From positions 1-64,000 of the forward strand of contig NZ_JARFYM010000037.1 of assembly GCF_030272705.1 (NCBI RefSeq): DNA of 64,000 bases, in the 5' to 3' direction. Both the position numbers and the translations under genes were made by a program. The number at the start of each line of letters is the position of its first letter. Position 1 is the first letter of the stretch. Shown here piece by piece: positions 35,319-43,358 of the stretch. Under the pieces are notes generated by a model. The model saw only the letters and a list, made by a program, of their open reading frames with translations, had not been told where the DNA came from and searched no databases. Source of the DNA: Rhizobium mayense. Its GTDB lineage: Bacteria > Pseudomonadota > Alphaproteobacteria > Rhizobiales > Rhizobiaceae.

Positions 35319-35848
35319 TTATCGACTCCGGCAGCTCCGCCGACCCGGTCCTAACCGAGCTTTTGAGGGATGTGACCCGAGAAGTTTATCTCATTGCAAT
35401 CAATAGCAGCGGTTATCGTCCTAAGTGTTGATTTCCACCCGGAACTGATCCGGCTCAGTTTCGGGTGGAAATCAACAAAGAAGCGCCAGAAAACACCGGA
35501 TGACGAACATAGATTTCTCGCTGTCCGAGTGGAGGGTTTCGACGCGAAAGTCGAAGCCGCCATCAATCACAGCGTTTTCGCACCGCAATTCGCATGGAAC
35601 TTGGATGATGACGACCCGCTGTTCGAGTTCATGACGCGGTTAGTAGGCGCCATGCTTGTCGCGGAGGACCAAATTGCCACGCTTGCACGGACGCATAGTT
35701 TTTAGGATCGCTGCGGAATATCTTTTTCTCTCACCTTGGCATTCTAGCGTTCGCGGCAATTGCGGCAGACGCAACTGCCCCATTGGTCACGATGGGCCTC
35801 ATTGTCGCTTTTGCAAATCGGCAGAACGTATATCGGCGGTTCCCTGAT
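35319..35848. other. Gap with a near-perfect long hairpin and one doubtful frame
   Basis: The hairpin is listed separately (35427-35476). A rightward frame at 35394-35705 contains FLAVRVEGFDAKVEAAINHS and WNLDDDDPLFEFMTRL, which looks like a real small protein, but it would start inside or before the hairpin and lacks a ribosome-binding site. It may be the tail of a gene cut by an element. Confidence 0.35.
35427..35476. repeat. 22-bp inverted repeat (one mismatch) with a 6-bp loop
   Basis: Arms are 35427-35448 and 35455-35476; the loop is TCCGGC. The arm begins GTTGATTTCCACCCG and only one base pair is mismatched. This is far longer than a typical terminator and has no T-run. Similar sequences occur at the ends of IS21-like elements as I remember them, but that is unverified. 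Confidence 0.6.
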
Positions 35849-36412
35849 CTAGTCGAGGAAGCCTAACTTGCGCGCCTTGGCGAGGGCGGCGTCATTCCCC
35901 GCCTGGAGCCACCAGGATTTGTCAGCCAACGACCAGCGAGCGCCGATGGCCTTCGCTTCTTCCTTCCGAGCGAACGGCACCTTGAGCATAACACCCTCGA
36001 CGCCGAAAGGAGGTTCGTGTGAAAAACGTCCGCCGGGCTGCTTGCCACGCCGCTTGTCGAGTTTCGCGAGCGCCTCGTCGATCGCCGGGTCATCGAGCGG
36101 TCTCAAACTTCCCGCGTCCGTCCAGGCCGGCGGGTCGATACGTCGCCAGGTCTTGTAGGTCCCGGCAACCGGCACCGGCGCTAGAGTGTCCTTCAACTCG
36201 CCGCTCAGCGAGTAGACATCCATTAAGACGGATGGATTCCCAAAGTACGGCGCGGGCTGCGTGATAGGCCCGACGCCGACAATGCGCGCAAGGCTGTTGC
36301 CCCAAGTCGTCCTTCGTATCCAGAAGCCTGGGCCGCAGTAGGCAATGCACATCTCGAAGACATTCTCACCAGCTCTATCCTGCCAATTGCTTTCCTGCGT
36401 TGGGTTAGGCAT
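35849..36412 (-). CDS. Protein with C-terminal DUF5710 domain
   Basis: The 187-residue protein ends with a DUF5710-type domain: MLKVPFARKEEAKAIGARWSLADKSWWLQAG, then AKARKLGFLD. This domain occurs in plasmid and phage proteins, often with primases or methylases. The N-terminal part (FEMCIAYCGPGFWIRR, and later VYSLSGELKDTLAPVPVAGT) has no recognised fold. The ATG at 36412 has GGAGG eight bases upstream; a longer frame to 36613 is not supported. Role unknown, probably a plasmid accessory protein. Confidence 0.65.
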   Translation of the reverse strand: MPNPTQESNWQDRAGENVFEMCIAYCGPGFWIRRTTWGNSLARIVGVGPITQPAPYFGNPSVLMDVYSLSGELKDTLAPVPVAGTYKTWRRIDPPAWTDAGSLRPLDDPAIDEALAKLDKRRGKQPGGRFSHEPPFGVEGVMLKVPFARKEEAKAIGARWSLADKSWWLQAGNDAALAKARKLGFLD

Positions 36413-36639
36413 CACCGTCACCTCCGCTGAGTCTTCTTTGTTGGGGATAGATTGCCAAGAAATCACGTCCAGAAGTATCGCTGTCTTCGAAATCCACAAC
36501 CTTTCTTTTCTCAAGCAGGTTGGCCGGCGTATCCAGTCTGAATCCACGTAAAGCGAGCGGGACGAGCCACGCCAGAAATTGTGGGACGCCTTGAAGCTCT
36601 TCTCCCCTGCCAAGCGACTTTCTCAGCCGGTAGCGAGGT

Positions 36640-36760
36640 TATCTCCATGCTGATGTTTGTAGATGATCCGACCGGCAAATTGATGCAGTTGCGGTTCGTG
36701 CACTCGGAAAGCGCCTCAACCATTTCAAGGCGCTGGATCATGAGCTGGTTTTTGAATGTC
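36640..36760 (+). pseudogene. ISNCY-type transposase catalytic-core fragment
   Basis: The bases read EVISMLMFVDDPTGKLMQLR then FVHSESAS and, after a frameshift, FKALDHELVFE. This closely follows the core of ISNCY-like transposases (L-M-F-V-D-D-A-T-G-K-L-M-Q-L-R-F-V-P-S-E-S). Both ends are lost. It lies beside the RES-Xre modules and may mark an old insertion. Confidence 0.65.
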
Positions 36761-36798
36761 ACCACAGTCTTGGAGCGAGGCGTCTTTTACCTCTGACA

Positions 36799-37488
36799 TC
36801 AAAGCCTCGTTATCTCCGGTCTGGGTGTTCCCTGCCACTCGAGTCGCCATATTGCCCCTTGCCGCAGGTTTTGGACGAGCGAGGGGTGAAAAGCTACCAG
36901 GCAGGTCCCTCCTATCAATCTGGCGGAAGGATAGATCAGCCCCGGGCTGTCCTTTTCCTTGCGAAGCAACCTCGCAAGAGCTTGCCCTGCTGGGTAGGCG
37001 ACCCTGGGCTCCGAGCTCAGGCTAGGGTCCGTTGCGAAATCCGCGCCTCGCAGGTCGTGAAATTGACCCACGAAGTCGGCGATCAATTCCGCGTAGTCCG
37101 TCACGTTCTCGAAACGGTTGATCGCTTCAAGTTCGCGCGTCAGATGAAACGACACTTCAGCCAAGGCAGTCTTGGCTTGGAAGGCGCAATACCAGGCGCC
37201 GCGTTCATCGTCATTGAACCGGTTGCCGCCCGGGCGGGTGTAGGTGAACGCCGCGTTGATGAAAGTGTGACCTGGCCGGCCGAAGACGAGCTCCTTGGGA
37301 TCAAGATCCAAAAGCCCGCCTTGCTGGGCTTGAAGGCGGCCGCTGGTCGCTCCCTCTAGTTCGGCTAGATCCTCCAACGCGCCATGGCTCGGCACAAGAG
37401 CCAACAACACGGGTTCCTTGAGCCGTGCGGTAGATATAAGGCGGACAGTGTCGCGCTGAACGATATCTGCGCGGGCAGGCTCGATCAA
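36799..37488 (-). CDS. RES-domain toxin of the second module
   Basis: The 229-residue protein has the RES hallmarks FINAAFTYTRPGGNRFNDDERGAWYCAFQ (Arg, Phe, Asn), then ALAEVSFHLTREL (Glu), and a C-terminal Ser near LIYPSARLIGGTCLVAF. It is longer than the 33977 toxin and shares little sequence with it, so it is a separate family branch rather than a copy. It overlaps the antitoxin gene by four bases. Confidence 0.88.
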   Translation of the reverse strand: MIEPARADIVQRDTVRLISTARLKEPVLLALVPSHGALEDLAELEGATSGRLQAQQGGLLDLDPKELVFGRPGHTFINAAFTYTRPGGNRFNDDERGAWYCAFQAKTALAEVSFHLTRELEAINRFENVTDYAELIADFVGQFHDLRGADFATDPSLSSEPRVAYPAGQALARLLRKEKDSPGLIYPSARLIGGTCLVAFHPSLVQNLRQGAIWRLEWQGTPRPEITRL

Positions 37489-37922
37489 AGGCCACCTCGC
37501 AACGCGTCAATATGGCGCCTTACGAGCAGGAGTTTCGGAATGCCACCTTCGATCATCACGTCAATCGGCCGCCGGCCTTCGAAAAGCGGTCCCTTATTGG
37601 CAAGCTTCACCCATTCATCGGCCAATGGTTCCGAGAACAAAAGCCGTAGGCCCTTGAAAATTCCGATTAGGGCGCTGACCCTTGTCAAACTGTCTTGGGA
37701 GAGGCTTCCCGTCCACTCTCCTTTTTTCATTCTGAACCACGTTCGTTCCGATACATCGCCCAGGAGGGCACATATCTCACCGCTGGTGAGGCGCCAAATC
37801 TCAGCCAACCGGACAACTCCAGACACAGCGGCTGGCGTCAGCCTTTCGCGCGCGTTTTCGTCGCCGAGATTAACAGGCGCCTGCGGTACTCCATTATCTC
37901 GAACTGCATGTGCTACGACCAT
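37485..37922 (-). CDS. Xre/MbcA-type antitoxin of the second RES module
   Basis: The 145-residue protein has an HTH (LAEIWRLTSGEICALLGDVSERTWFRMK) and the antitoxin C-terminus (SALIGIFKGLRLLFSEPLADEWVKL, then KGPLFEGRRPIDVMIEGGIPKLLLVRRH) typical of DUF2384/MbcA proteins. GGAGG lies five bases before the ATG at 37922, which I prefer to the ATG at 37934. A strong inverted repeat just upstream is a likely operator. Confidence 0.87.
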   Translation of the reverse strand: MVVAHAVRDNGVPQAPVNLGDENARERLTPAAVSGVVRLAEIWRLTSGEICALLGDVSERTWFRMKKGEWTGSLSQDSLTRVSALIGIFKGLRLLFSEPLADEWVKLANKGPLFEGRRPIDVMIEGGIPKLLLVRRHIDALRGGL

Positions 37923-37935
37923 GGCGGCCTCCATC

Positions 37936-37955
37936 TGACAGTAAATATACTGCCA
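37936..37955. promoter_or_regulatory. Candidate operator of the second RES-Xre module
   Basis: TGACAGTA-AATA-TACTGCCA is an 8-bp inverted repeat with one mismatch, 14 bases before the antitoxin start. It would overlap the promoter or the transcription start, as expected for autoregulation. Confidence 0.55.
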
Positions 37956-38087
37956 AATGGCAGAACTTCAAGAGCGTGAGAGAAGATCCAGACTCAGCCA
38001 CAGAGTGGAAGACTCGCCTAAAAGCCGATGGCGAAGTTTGATCGACAACGACAAGCGTATAGTCAAAAAAGCGCCTGCGAGCCTCGA

Positions 38088-41000
38088 TCAAGGTGTGGGT
38101 TCGATGACTTTATGCAGAGCTGGGGTCATCTCTGGCGATTTCTTCGTGTCGCCGGCCAGATCGCCTTGCAAATTACAGAACTCCGTCTCCCGCCCGCAGG
38201 TCGCGTGGCGTCGCCGCGTCTGGCGGCCGAGCGATCTGAATGCAATGTGTAGATCGTCGATGAAGGTGAAGATGACCGGGATGACGATGAGGCTGAGAAG
38301 TGTCGAGATCATCACCCCGCCGATCACCACGATGGCCATCGGCTGCCGGAAACTCGAATCGCCGCCCGTCAGGCTGAGAGCGACCGGAAGCATGCCCGAG
38401 GCCATGGCAATGGTGGTCATGACGATCGGCCGCGCCCGCTTGTGGCAGGCATCGACGAGCGCATCGAACCGGGACATGCCTTGGCGACGTGACATGATCG
38501 CGTATTCGATAAGCAGGATGGAGTTCTTCGTTACTACGCCCATGAGCATGAGCAGCCCGATGACGGCGGGCATCGAGAAGCTCGTGCCGGTTACCACAAG
38601 CGGCACCAGCGCACCGCCGAGCGAGAGCGGCAGGGCCATCAGAAGTGTCAACGGCTGCAGGAAATCGTGGAACAGCAGGACGAGCACCGCATAGATGCAG
38701 AACACGCCGATCGCCATCGCGAGGGCGAAGCTCTGGAACAGCTCCGAACTGCGCTGAAGTTCGCCGTGTTCCACCAGGGTAACGCCCGGCGGCAGGTGCT
38801 GGAGCGCCGGCAGCGCCTTCGCCTCGCGGTTGACGTCGCCCAAGATGCGGCCGTTGAGTTCGACGGAAATCGTGGCATTGCGCATGCGGTCGATGCGGTC
38901 GATCTCAGACGGGCTGCCGACGATGCGGATATCGGCAATCGAACCGAGATCGACATTGCCGTTCGTTCCGGCCACCCGCATGTTCTTGATGTCGTCGAGC
39001 TTGGTGCGCGTGTCGGGGTTGAAGCGCACGACAATCGGGATCTGCCGTTGCGGCAGATTGAGCTTCGGAAGATCGGAGGAATATTCTCCGTTCGTCGCCA
39101 CGCGCACTGCGCTGGCGATCGCATTCGACGTTATGCCGAGTGCTGCAGCGCGCGTAAAATCAGGCTTGATCTGGATCTCGGGGGCTTGCCTCGACGCAGT
39201 CGACGTCACTGCTCCAATGCCATGAAGCGTCCGAAGCTGCTCCTCGATCGCCGTGCTCGCGCTGTCGAGCGCACTGGCATCGTCGCTGGCCAGCGTGATC
39301 TCGAGCTTCGTGCCGTTGCCGATACCGACGGCGACCCGCACGCCAGGCAGGACGGAAAGCGCTTGGCGAATATCGTTTTCGATTTCCGACTGCTTGCGGT
39401 CGCGCTCGGAGATGGGCGTCAGCGTAACGACGATCGCGGCGGATCCGACACTGCTCATGGCGACCTTCGCACCGTCGTCCGAGGATGCCAAGCCGACAGC
39501 CGTAAAGACATGCGTCACGTCGGGGAGCTTACTGACGATATCTGCGGCCTTCCTGGTTGCGGCGTCGGTTTGTTCGACGGTGGCGCCGGGCTGCAGGGTG
39601 AGCGTGATCTGCGTGCGTGCGTCGTCAGCAGCCGGCAGGTATCCCGTTCTTAAGAGGGGGATGATGGAAAGCGAAAGTGCGACGACGGCGGCGGTCATTG
39701 CCGCCGTGGTCTTCCTGTGTCTCAGAGCTGCCCTTACCACCGCAATATAACCGCGCATGATGCGGCCATTTCTTTCCTCCGTCCGATGAGCCTTCATGAA
39801 ATAAGCTGCCATCATCGGGGTCAGCAGACGCGCGACTATCAGCGAGGCGAGGACCGCGACTGCTGCCGTGATGCCGAACTGACGGAACAGGAGGCCCGGT
39901 ATGCCGCTCATGAACGCCGTCGGCAGGAAGACCGCCACCAGCGTGAAGGTAGTGGCGATGACGGCGAGCCCGAGCTCGTTGGCCGCTTCCAGCGCGGCAT
40001 CGAGCGGCCGTTTGCCCATCTGCAGGTGGCGGGCGATGTTCTCGATCTCGACGATGGCATCGTCGACGAGGATTCCGACGACGAGCGACAGCGCCAGCAT
40101 GGTGACGACGTTCAGGCTGAAACCAGCAAAATACATGACGAGGAAGGTCGGAATGACCGACAGAGGCAGCGCCACGGCCGAGAGGATCGTCGCGCGCCAG
40201 TCCCTGAGGAAGAGCCAGACGACGACGATCGCCAGGATCGCCCCTTCATACAGCATGTGCATCGAACCATGATAACTATCGAGAACTGCCCCGATCATGC
40301 TGTAGACTGGGTTGATCTGCACATTCGGATGCGCCCTTGCGAAGTTTTTCATTGCCGCGTCAACGTCAGCCGAGACACTGCTGTCGGAAAACCCGTTCGA
40401 ACGCTTGATCTCGACCGCGATTATGGGTTTGCCGTCGAGATATGCCGTCGAGGATCGCTCGGCGAAGCTGTCCTTGACGGATGCGACGTCATCGAGGCGA
40501 ACCTGCTGCCCGTTAGCGAGCGGAATTCGAAGCTCGCTCAGGGCCTCGACCGACGCTACGGCGCCGAGCGTGCGCAATGTCTGGCGTGTGCCGCCAACTT
40601 CTCCGAGGCCGCCGGACGTGTCAGCCTGCACGGCTTTGAGCTGCGAGGACACGGTGGCTGCCGTAACACCAAACGACGCCATCGTCGCCGGATCGAGGTC
40701 CACGTGAACCTCGCGGCTGACTCCGCCGATGCGGTCGACCTGCCCCACGCCCGGGACCGACAGGAGTGCTTTGGTCAGATCGTTGTCGACAAACCAGGAC
40801 AGCTCAGTCTCGTCAAGATCGGCCGAGCGGACAGCAAAGGTGACCAATGCAGAGCTCTGTACGGTGGCCTTGGTAACGCTGGGCGTCTCCATCTGCGCCG
40901 GCAGGGCGGCCTTTACGCTATCGACGGCATTGCGGACTTCGTTCAGCGCCGCTTCGCTGTCCTTTTCCAGCTTGAAGGAGACCTTGATCGAGACGGTGCC

Positions 41001-41258
41001 GTCGGTGATCGTCGTGATGATGTGATCGAGGTGGCTGAGGGAGGTGAGACTGTCCTCGATTGTGCGGGCAACCTGCGTCTCAAGCTGCGTCGGTGCCGCG
41101 CCATCGAGCGTGGCGGTAATGCTGATGGTGGGCAGGTCCATGTCCGGAAAGTACTGGACCGCCAGCTGTTTGAAAGCCCAAAGCCCGCCAAATCCAAGCA
41201 TCACAAACAGCAATATCCCCGGTATGGGGTTGCGGATCGACCACGCGGAGAAATTCAT
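38088..41258 (-). CDS. RND efflux pump inner-membrane transporter (AcrB/HAE family)
   Basis: The 1056-residue protein has the RND layout: one N-terminal membrane helix (NPIPGILLFVMLGFGGLWAF), a large periplasmic loop, six helices with ALSLVVGILVDDAIVEIENIARHL (the proton-relay Asp pair of helix 4), a second periplasmic loop and the last helices (MLMGVVTKNSILLIEYAIM). Such pumps exchange protons for drugs or other hydrophobic substances. The ATG overlaps the stop of the adaptor gene by one base. No outer-membrane gene follows; the NodT-family gene at 9703 may serve. Confidence 0.95.
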   Translation of the reverse strand: MNFSAWSIRNPIPGILLFVMLGFGGLWAFKQLAVQYFPDMDLPTISITATLDGAAPTQLETQVARTIEDSLTSLSHLDHIITTITDGTVSIKVSFKLEKDSEAALNEVRNAVDSVKAALPAQMETPSVTKATVQSSALVTFAVRSADLDETELSWFVDNDLTKALLSVPGVGQVDRIGGVSREVHVDLDPATMASFGVTAATVSSQLKAVQADTSGGLGEVGGTRQTLRTLGAVASVEALSELRIPLANGQQVRLDDVASVKDSFAERSSTAYLDGKPIIAVEIKRSNGFSDSSVSADVDAAMKNFARAHPNVQINPVYSMIGAVLDSYHGSMHMLYEGAILAIVVVWLFLRDWRATILSAVALPLSVIPTFLVMYFAGFSLNVVTMLALSLVVGILVDDAIVEIENIARHLQMGKRPLDAALEAANELGLAVIATTFTLVAVFLPTAFMSGIPGLLFRQFGITAAVAVLASLIVARLLTPMMAAYFMKAHRTEERNGRIMRGYIAVVRAALRHRKTTAAMTAAVVALSLSIIPLLRTGYLPAADDARTQITLTLQPGATVEQTDAATRKAADIVSKLPDVTHVFTAVGLASSDDGAKVAMSSVGSAAIVVTLTPISERDRKQSEIENDIRQALSVLPGVRVAVGIGNGTKLEITLASDDASALDSASTAIEEQLRTLHGIGAVTSTASRQAPEIQIKPDFTRAAALGITSNAIASAVRVATNGEYSSDLPKLNLPQRQIPIVVRFNPDTRTKLDDIKNMRVAGTNGNVDLGSIADIRIVGSPSEIDRIDRMRNATISVELNGRILGDVNREAKALPALQHLPPGVTLVEHGELQRSSELFQSFALAMAIGVFCIYAVLVLLFHDFLQPLTLLMALPLSLGGALVPLVVTGTSFSMPAVIGLLMLMGVVTKNSILLIEYAIMSRRQGMSRFDALVDACHKRARPIVMTTIAMASGMLPVALSLTGGDSSFRQPMAIVVIGGVMISTLLSLIVIPVIFTFIDDLHIAFRSLGRQTRRRHATCGRETEFCNLQGDLAGDTKKSPEMTPALHKVIEPTP

Positions 41259-42331
41259 CAATGTGTCTCCGCAACCTTCACGAGGTCGTTGTCCGACAGA
41301 AACGCTCCGCCCGCTGTGACGACTTTTGACGACCGGTCTATGCCGGCGACGATCTCGACTTCGCCATTGTTGCGGCGGCCCGTTTCTACCCGGATCCTTC
41401 GCACCCGTTGACCCTCGCCGGACGTGAAGACGTAGCTTATCCCGTCCCGGAACACGATCGCCGTTTCGGGAACTGTAAGCGCCGGAGTGGTCTGCAATTC
41501 GATGTTGCCCATGACGTAAAGGCCGATCCGCGGACGGATATCGGCGGGAAGCGCTACATAGACGATCGCCCGGCTGGTATCGGTGCTCACCGAAGGCCCA
41601 ACCAGTCGGACCTTGCCTTCAATTTGGAGACCGTCGGGCCCGTTAATCGTCGCCTTCAGGCCTTCCGAAATCCTTGGAAGGTGGCGGGCCGACACTTCCG
41701 CCTGCCATTCGACCCGCTGCTGGCGAACCAAGCGAAATAGCTCGGTGCCGGTGGAAACGACCGCGCCGAGGTTGGCGGAACGCGACGTTATCAGACCGTC
41801 GTCCACGGCCGTAATCGTTGTCTGCGCAAGCTTGATCTTTGCACCGTCGAGCGCCGCCTCTTCGGATGCGAGGCTCGCAGTTGCGGTTTGCTCATCGGCA
41901 AAATATTCGGTGATTTTCTCAGCGGAGACAGCACCGGAAGACCGCAACTGCCGCGCCCGGTCTGCGTTGGCCGTGGCTTTGGCGAGATTTGCCTTGGCCG
42001 TCACGACTGCAGCTTCCTGTTTGCGAAACTCGGCCAGAACGCTGTCCTGCGATAGTCGCACCAGCGTCTGCCCCTTCTTCACCACAGATCCGACATCGAC
42101 CAGAACGTCCGTGATGCGCAGGCCGCTCGTTTCCGAGGCGATGATTGCATCCTGCCATGGCTTCAGCCAGCCGCTCGCCGGAACGGTCTCCGGCCAATCC
42201 CTTTGCCCGGGTTGCGCCAGGGAGACGGTGAGCGCGGGTGCGCCGGCCTGTTCGGCCATGCCATTGCGGGAAGGAAACTGGAGTGCTGCACAGACAAGGA
42301 CGGCGGCAAGTAGGATATACGGCTTTCTCAA
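41258..42331 (-). CDS. RND periplasmic adaptor (membrane fusion protein)
   Basis: The 357-residue protein has a signal sequence (ILLAAVLVCAALQFPSRNGMA), a biotinyl/lipoyl half (SGLRITDVLVDVGSVVKKGQTLVRLSQD), an alpha-hairpin (AEFRKQEAAVVTAKANLAKATANADRARQL), a second half-lipoyl and a beta-barrel (LFRLVRQQRVEWQAEV). It ends with the membrane-proximal part. These adaptors link the RND pump to the outer-membrane channel. The start is TTG with GAGGA upstream. It is the first gene of the pump operon. Confidence 0.92.
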   Translation of the reverse strand: MRKPYILLAAVLVCAALQFPSRNGMAEQAGAPALTVSLAQPGQRDWPETVPASGWLKPWQDAIIASETSGLRITDVLVDVGSVVKKGQTLVRLSQDSVLAEFRKQEAAVVTAKANLAKATANADRARQLRSSGAVSAEKITEYFADEQTATASLASEEAALDGAKIKLAQTTITAVDDGLITSRSANLGAVVSTGTELFRLVRQQRVEWQAEVSARHLPRISEGLKATINGPDGLQIEGKVRLVGPSVSTDTSRAIVYVALPADIRPRIGLYVMGNIELQTTPALTVPETAIVFRDGISYVFTSGEGQRVRRIRVETGRRNNGEVEIVAGIDRSSKVVTAGGAFLSDNDLVKVAETH

Positions 42332-42384
42332 CTGGCAATTCCTCGCAGTTCACCGGCATCCGCGCGCAACTGTGGTGTTAAAAG

Positions 42385-42651
42385 TTGGAATGTCGGCCAT
42401 GGTGCAAAGTAGAAAAGTCTGACGGCGTCGAAAGTGACAAAACTGAACTGTTTGAGCCATTTTTGCGGCACCACTGATTTCCGGCTATCGCGCCATTCCG
42501 GGCGGCAAATTCTCGTCGGCGACAGCGGTACAGATCGCCAATCAATTGCTGGATACAGCCGGGACCGACACACTCACCAGCTAGAACCCGACGACCTACG
42601 GCCGCGGCGAGGCTAGCCTTTCGAGGGCACTGGCACCCGATTGGATCAGCT
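42385..42651 (+). pseudogene. Inverted, broken copy of the subtilisin-like protease 3' end
   Basis: From about 42500 the bases read GGKFSSATAVQIANQLLDTA, GTDTLTS, a TAG stop, then TTYGRGEASLSRALAPDWIS and a stop. This is nearly the last 50 residues of the S8 protease encoded at 45920-46876 on the other strand. Upstream, GVESDKTELFE corresponds to GVEGDKTGLFG of the intact gene, but a frameshift removes the catalytic Ser region. Similarity continues past the stop into the hairpin at 42672-42707. The first three quarters of the gene are absent. Confidence 0.85.
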
Positions 42652-42671
42652 AAAAAAACAGCCAAGGTTGC

Positions 42672-42707
42672 TTGCGAGGCGTTGAGTGCCATAAAATCGC
42701 CTCGCAA
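42672..42707. terminator. Perfect 10-bp stem-loop downstream of the protease fragment
   Basis: TTGCGAGGCG and CGCCTCGCAA form a perfect stem with a 16-base loop. The same hairpin lies after the intact protease gene (45866-45900). No T-run follows, so it may be an intrinsic terminator of weak type or a conserved repeat unit. It marks the end of the duplicated segment. Confidence 0.55.
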
Positions 42708-42757
42708 AGTTCGCCCGGGGTAATAGGGCCTATCTCGGCGACGTTTGCTGCATCTGC

Positions 42758-43288
42758 TCATCCGATCGCGCGGGCTGCTTCCTCAACGGCCCGGCCTACG
42801 CGCATGCGGATGGGCTCGGAAATCACCTCCCCGTCGGCGAAATCCTTACGGGTGGCATAGATTGCGGTCGGCATCGCAAGCGCTTCAAAGAAGCCGAACA
42901 GAGGGCGCAACTGATGCTCGACAACGAGCGAATGACGTTCGCCTCCGCCCGTTGCAGCGATGATGATCGGCTTGCCTCTCAGCGATGTTGGGTCGAGCAA
43001 ATCGAAGTAATGCTTAAATAGGCCGGTGTAACTGCCCTTGTAGGTGGGTGAGCCTACGACCAGGGCATCGGCCTCGAGCATCTGGTCCACCACGCAGCGC
43101 GCGTCAGCGGTGAGGTCGTCTAACCGCCTGGCTTTCAACAGTGAAGGTCCAAGGTCGTTGACATCGAAGGACAGCGAAGACGCTCCCGTTTTGATTGCCA
43201 GTTGCGCAACGATATGGTCGACGAATGAGCGCGTCGTGGACGGACGTGTTATGTTCCCCGAAAAGCCTAGTATCTTCGTTTGCGGCAT
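42758..43288 (-). CDS. NADPH-dependent FMN reductase (SsuE/MsuE family)
   Basis: The 176-residue flavodoxin-fold protein starts KILGFSGNITRPSTTRSFVD (FMN phosphate loop) and contains VVDQMLEADALVVGSPTYKGSYTGLFKHYFDLL and PIIIAATGGGERHSLVVEHQ, the pattern of SsuE/MsuE-like reductases. These supply reduced FMN to sulfonate or sulfone monooxygenases. No monooxygenase gene is nearby, so its partner is elsewhere. A GGGAG site precedes the ATG. It lies 70 bases downstream of glmS on the same strand. Confidence 0.88.
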   Translation of the reverse strand: MPQTKILGFSGNITRPSTTRSFVDHIVAQLAIKTGASSLSFDVNDLGPSLLKARRLDDLTADARCVVDQMLEADALVVGSPTYKGSYTGLFKHYFDLLDPTSLRGKPIIIAATGGGERHSLVVEHQLRPLFGFFEALAMPTAIYATRKDFADGEVISEPIRMRVGRAVEEAARAIG

Positions 43289-43358
43289 GTCGATCTCCCA
43301 AATGCTGAGCGGCTATAGCCATCTCACTCTGTCATTCGTCTCTTACGGAAATGGCCGC

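Noticed and set aside
39717..41411. 564-residue rightward frame
   Set aside because: It is antisense to the RND pump gene, Arg/Asp-rich without any family motif, and typical of GC-rich shadow frames.
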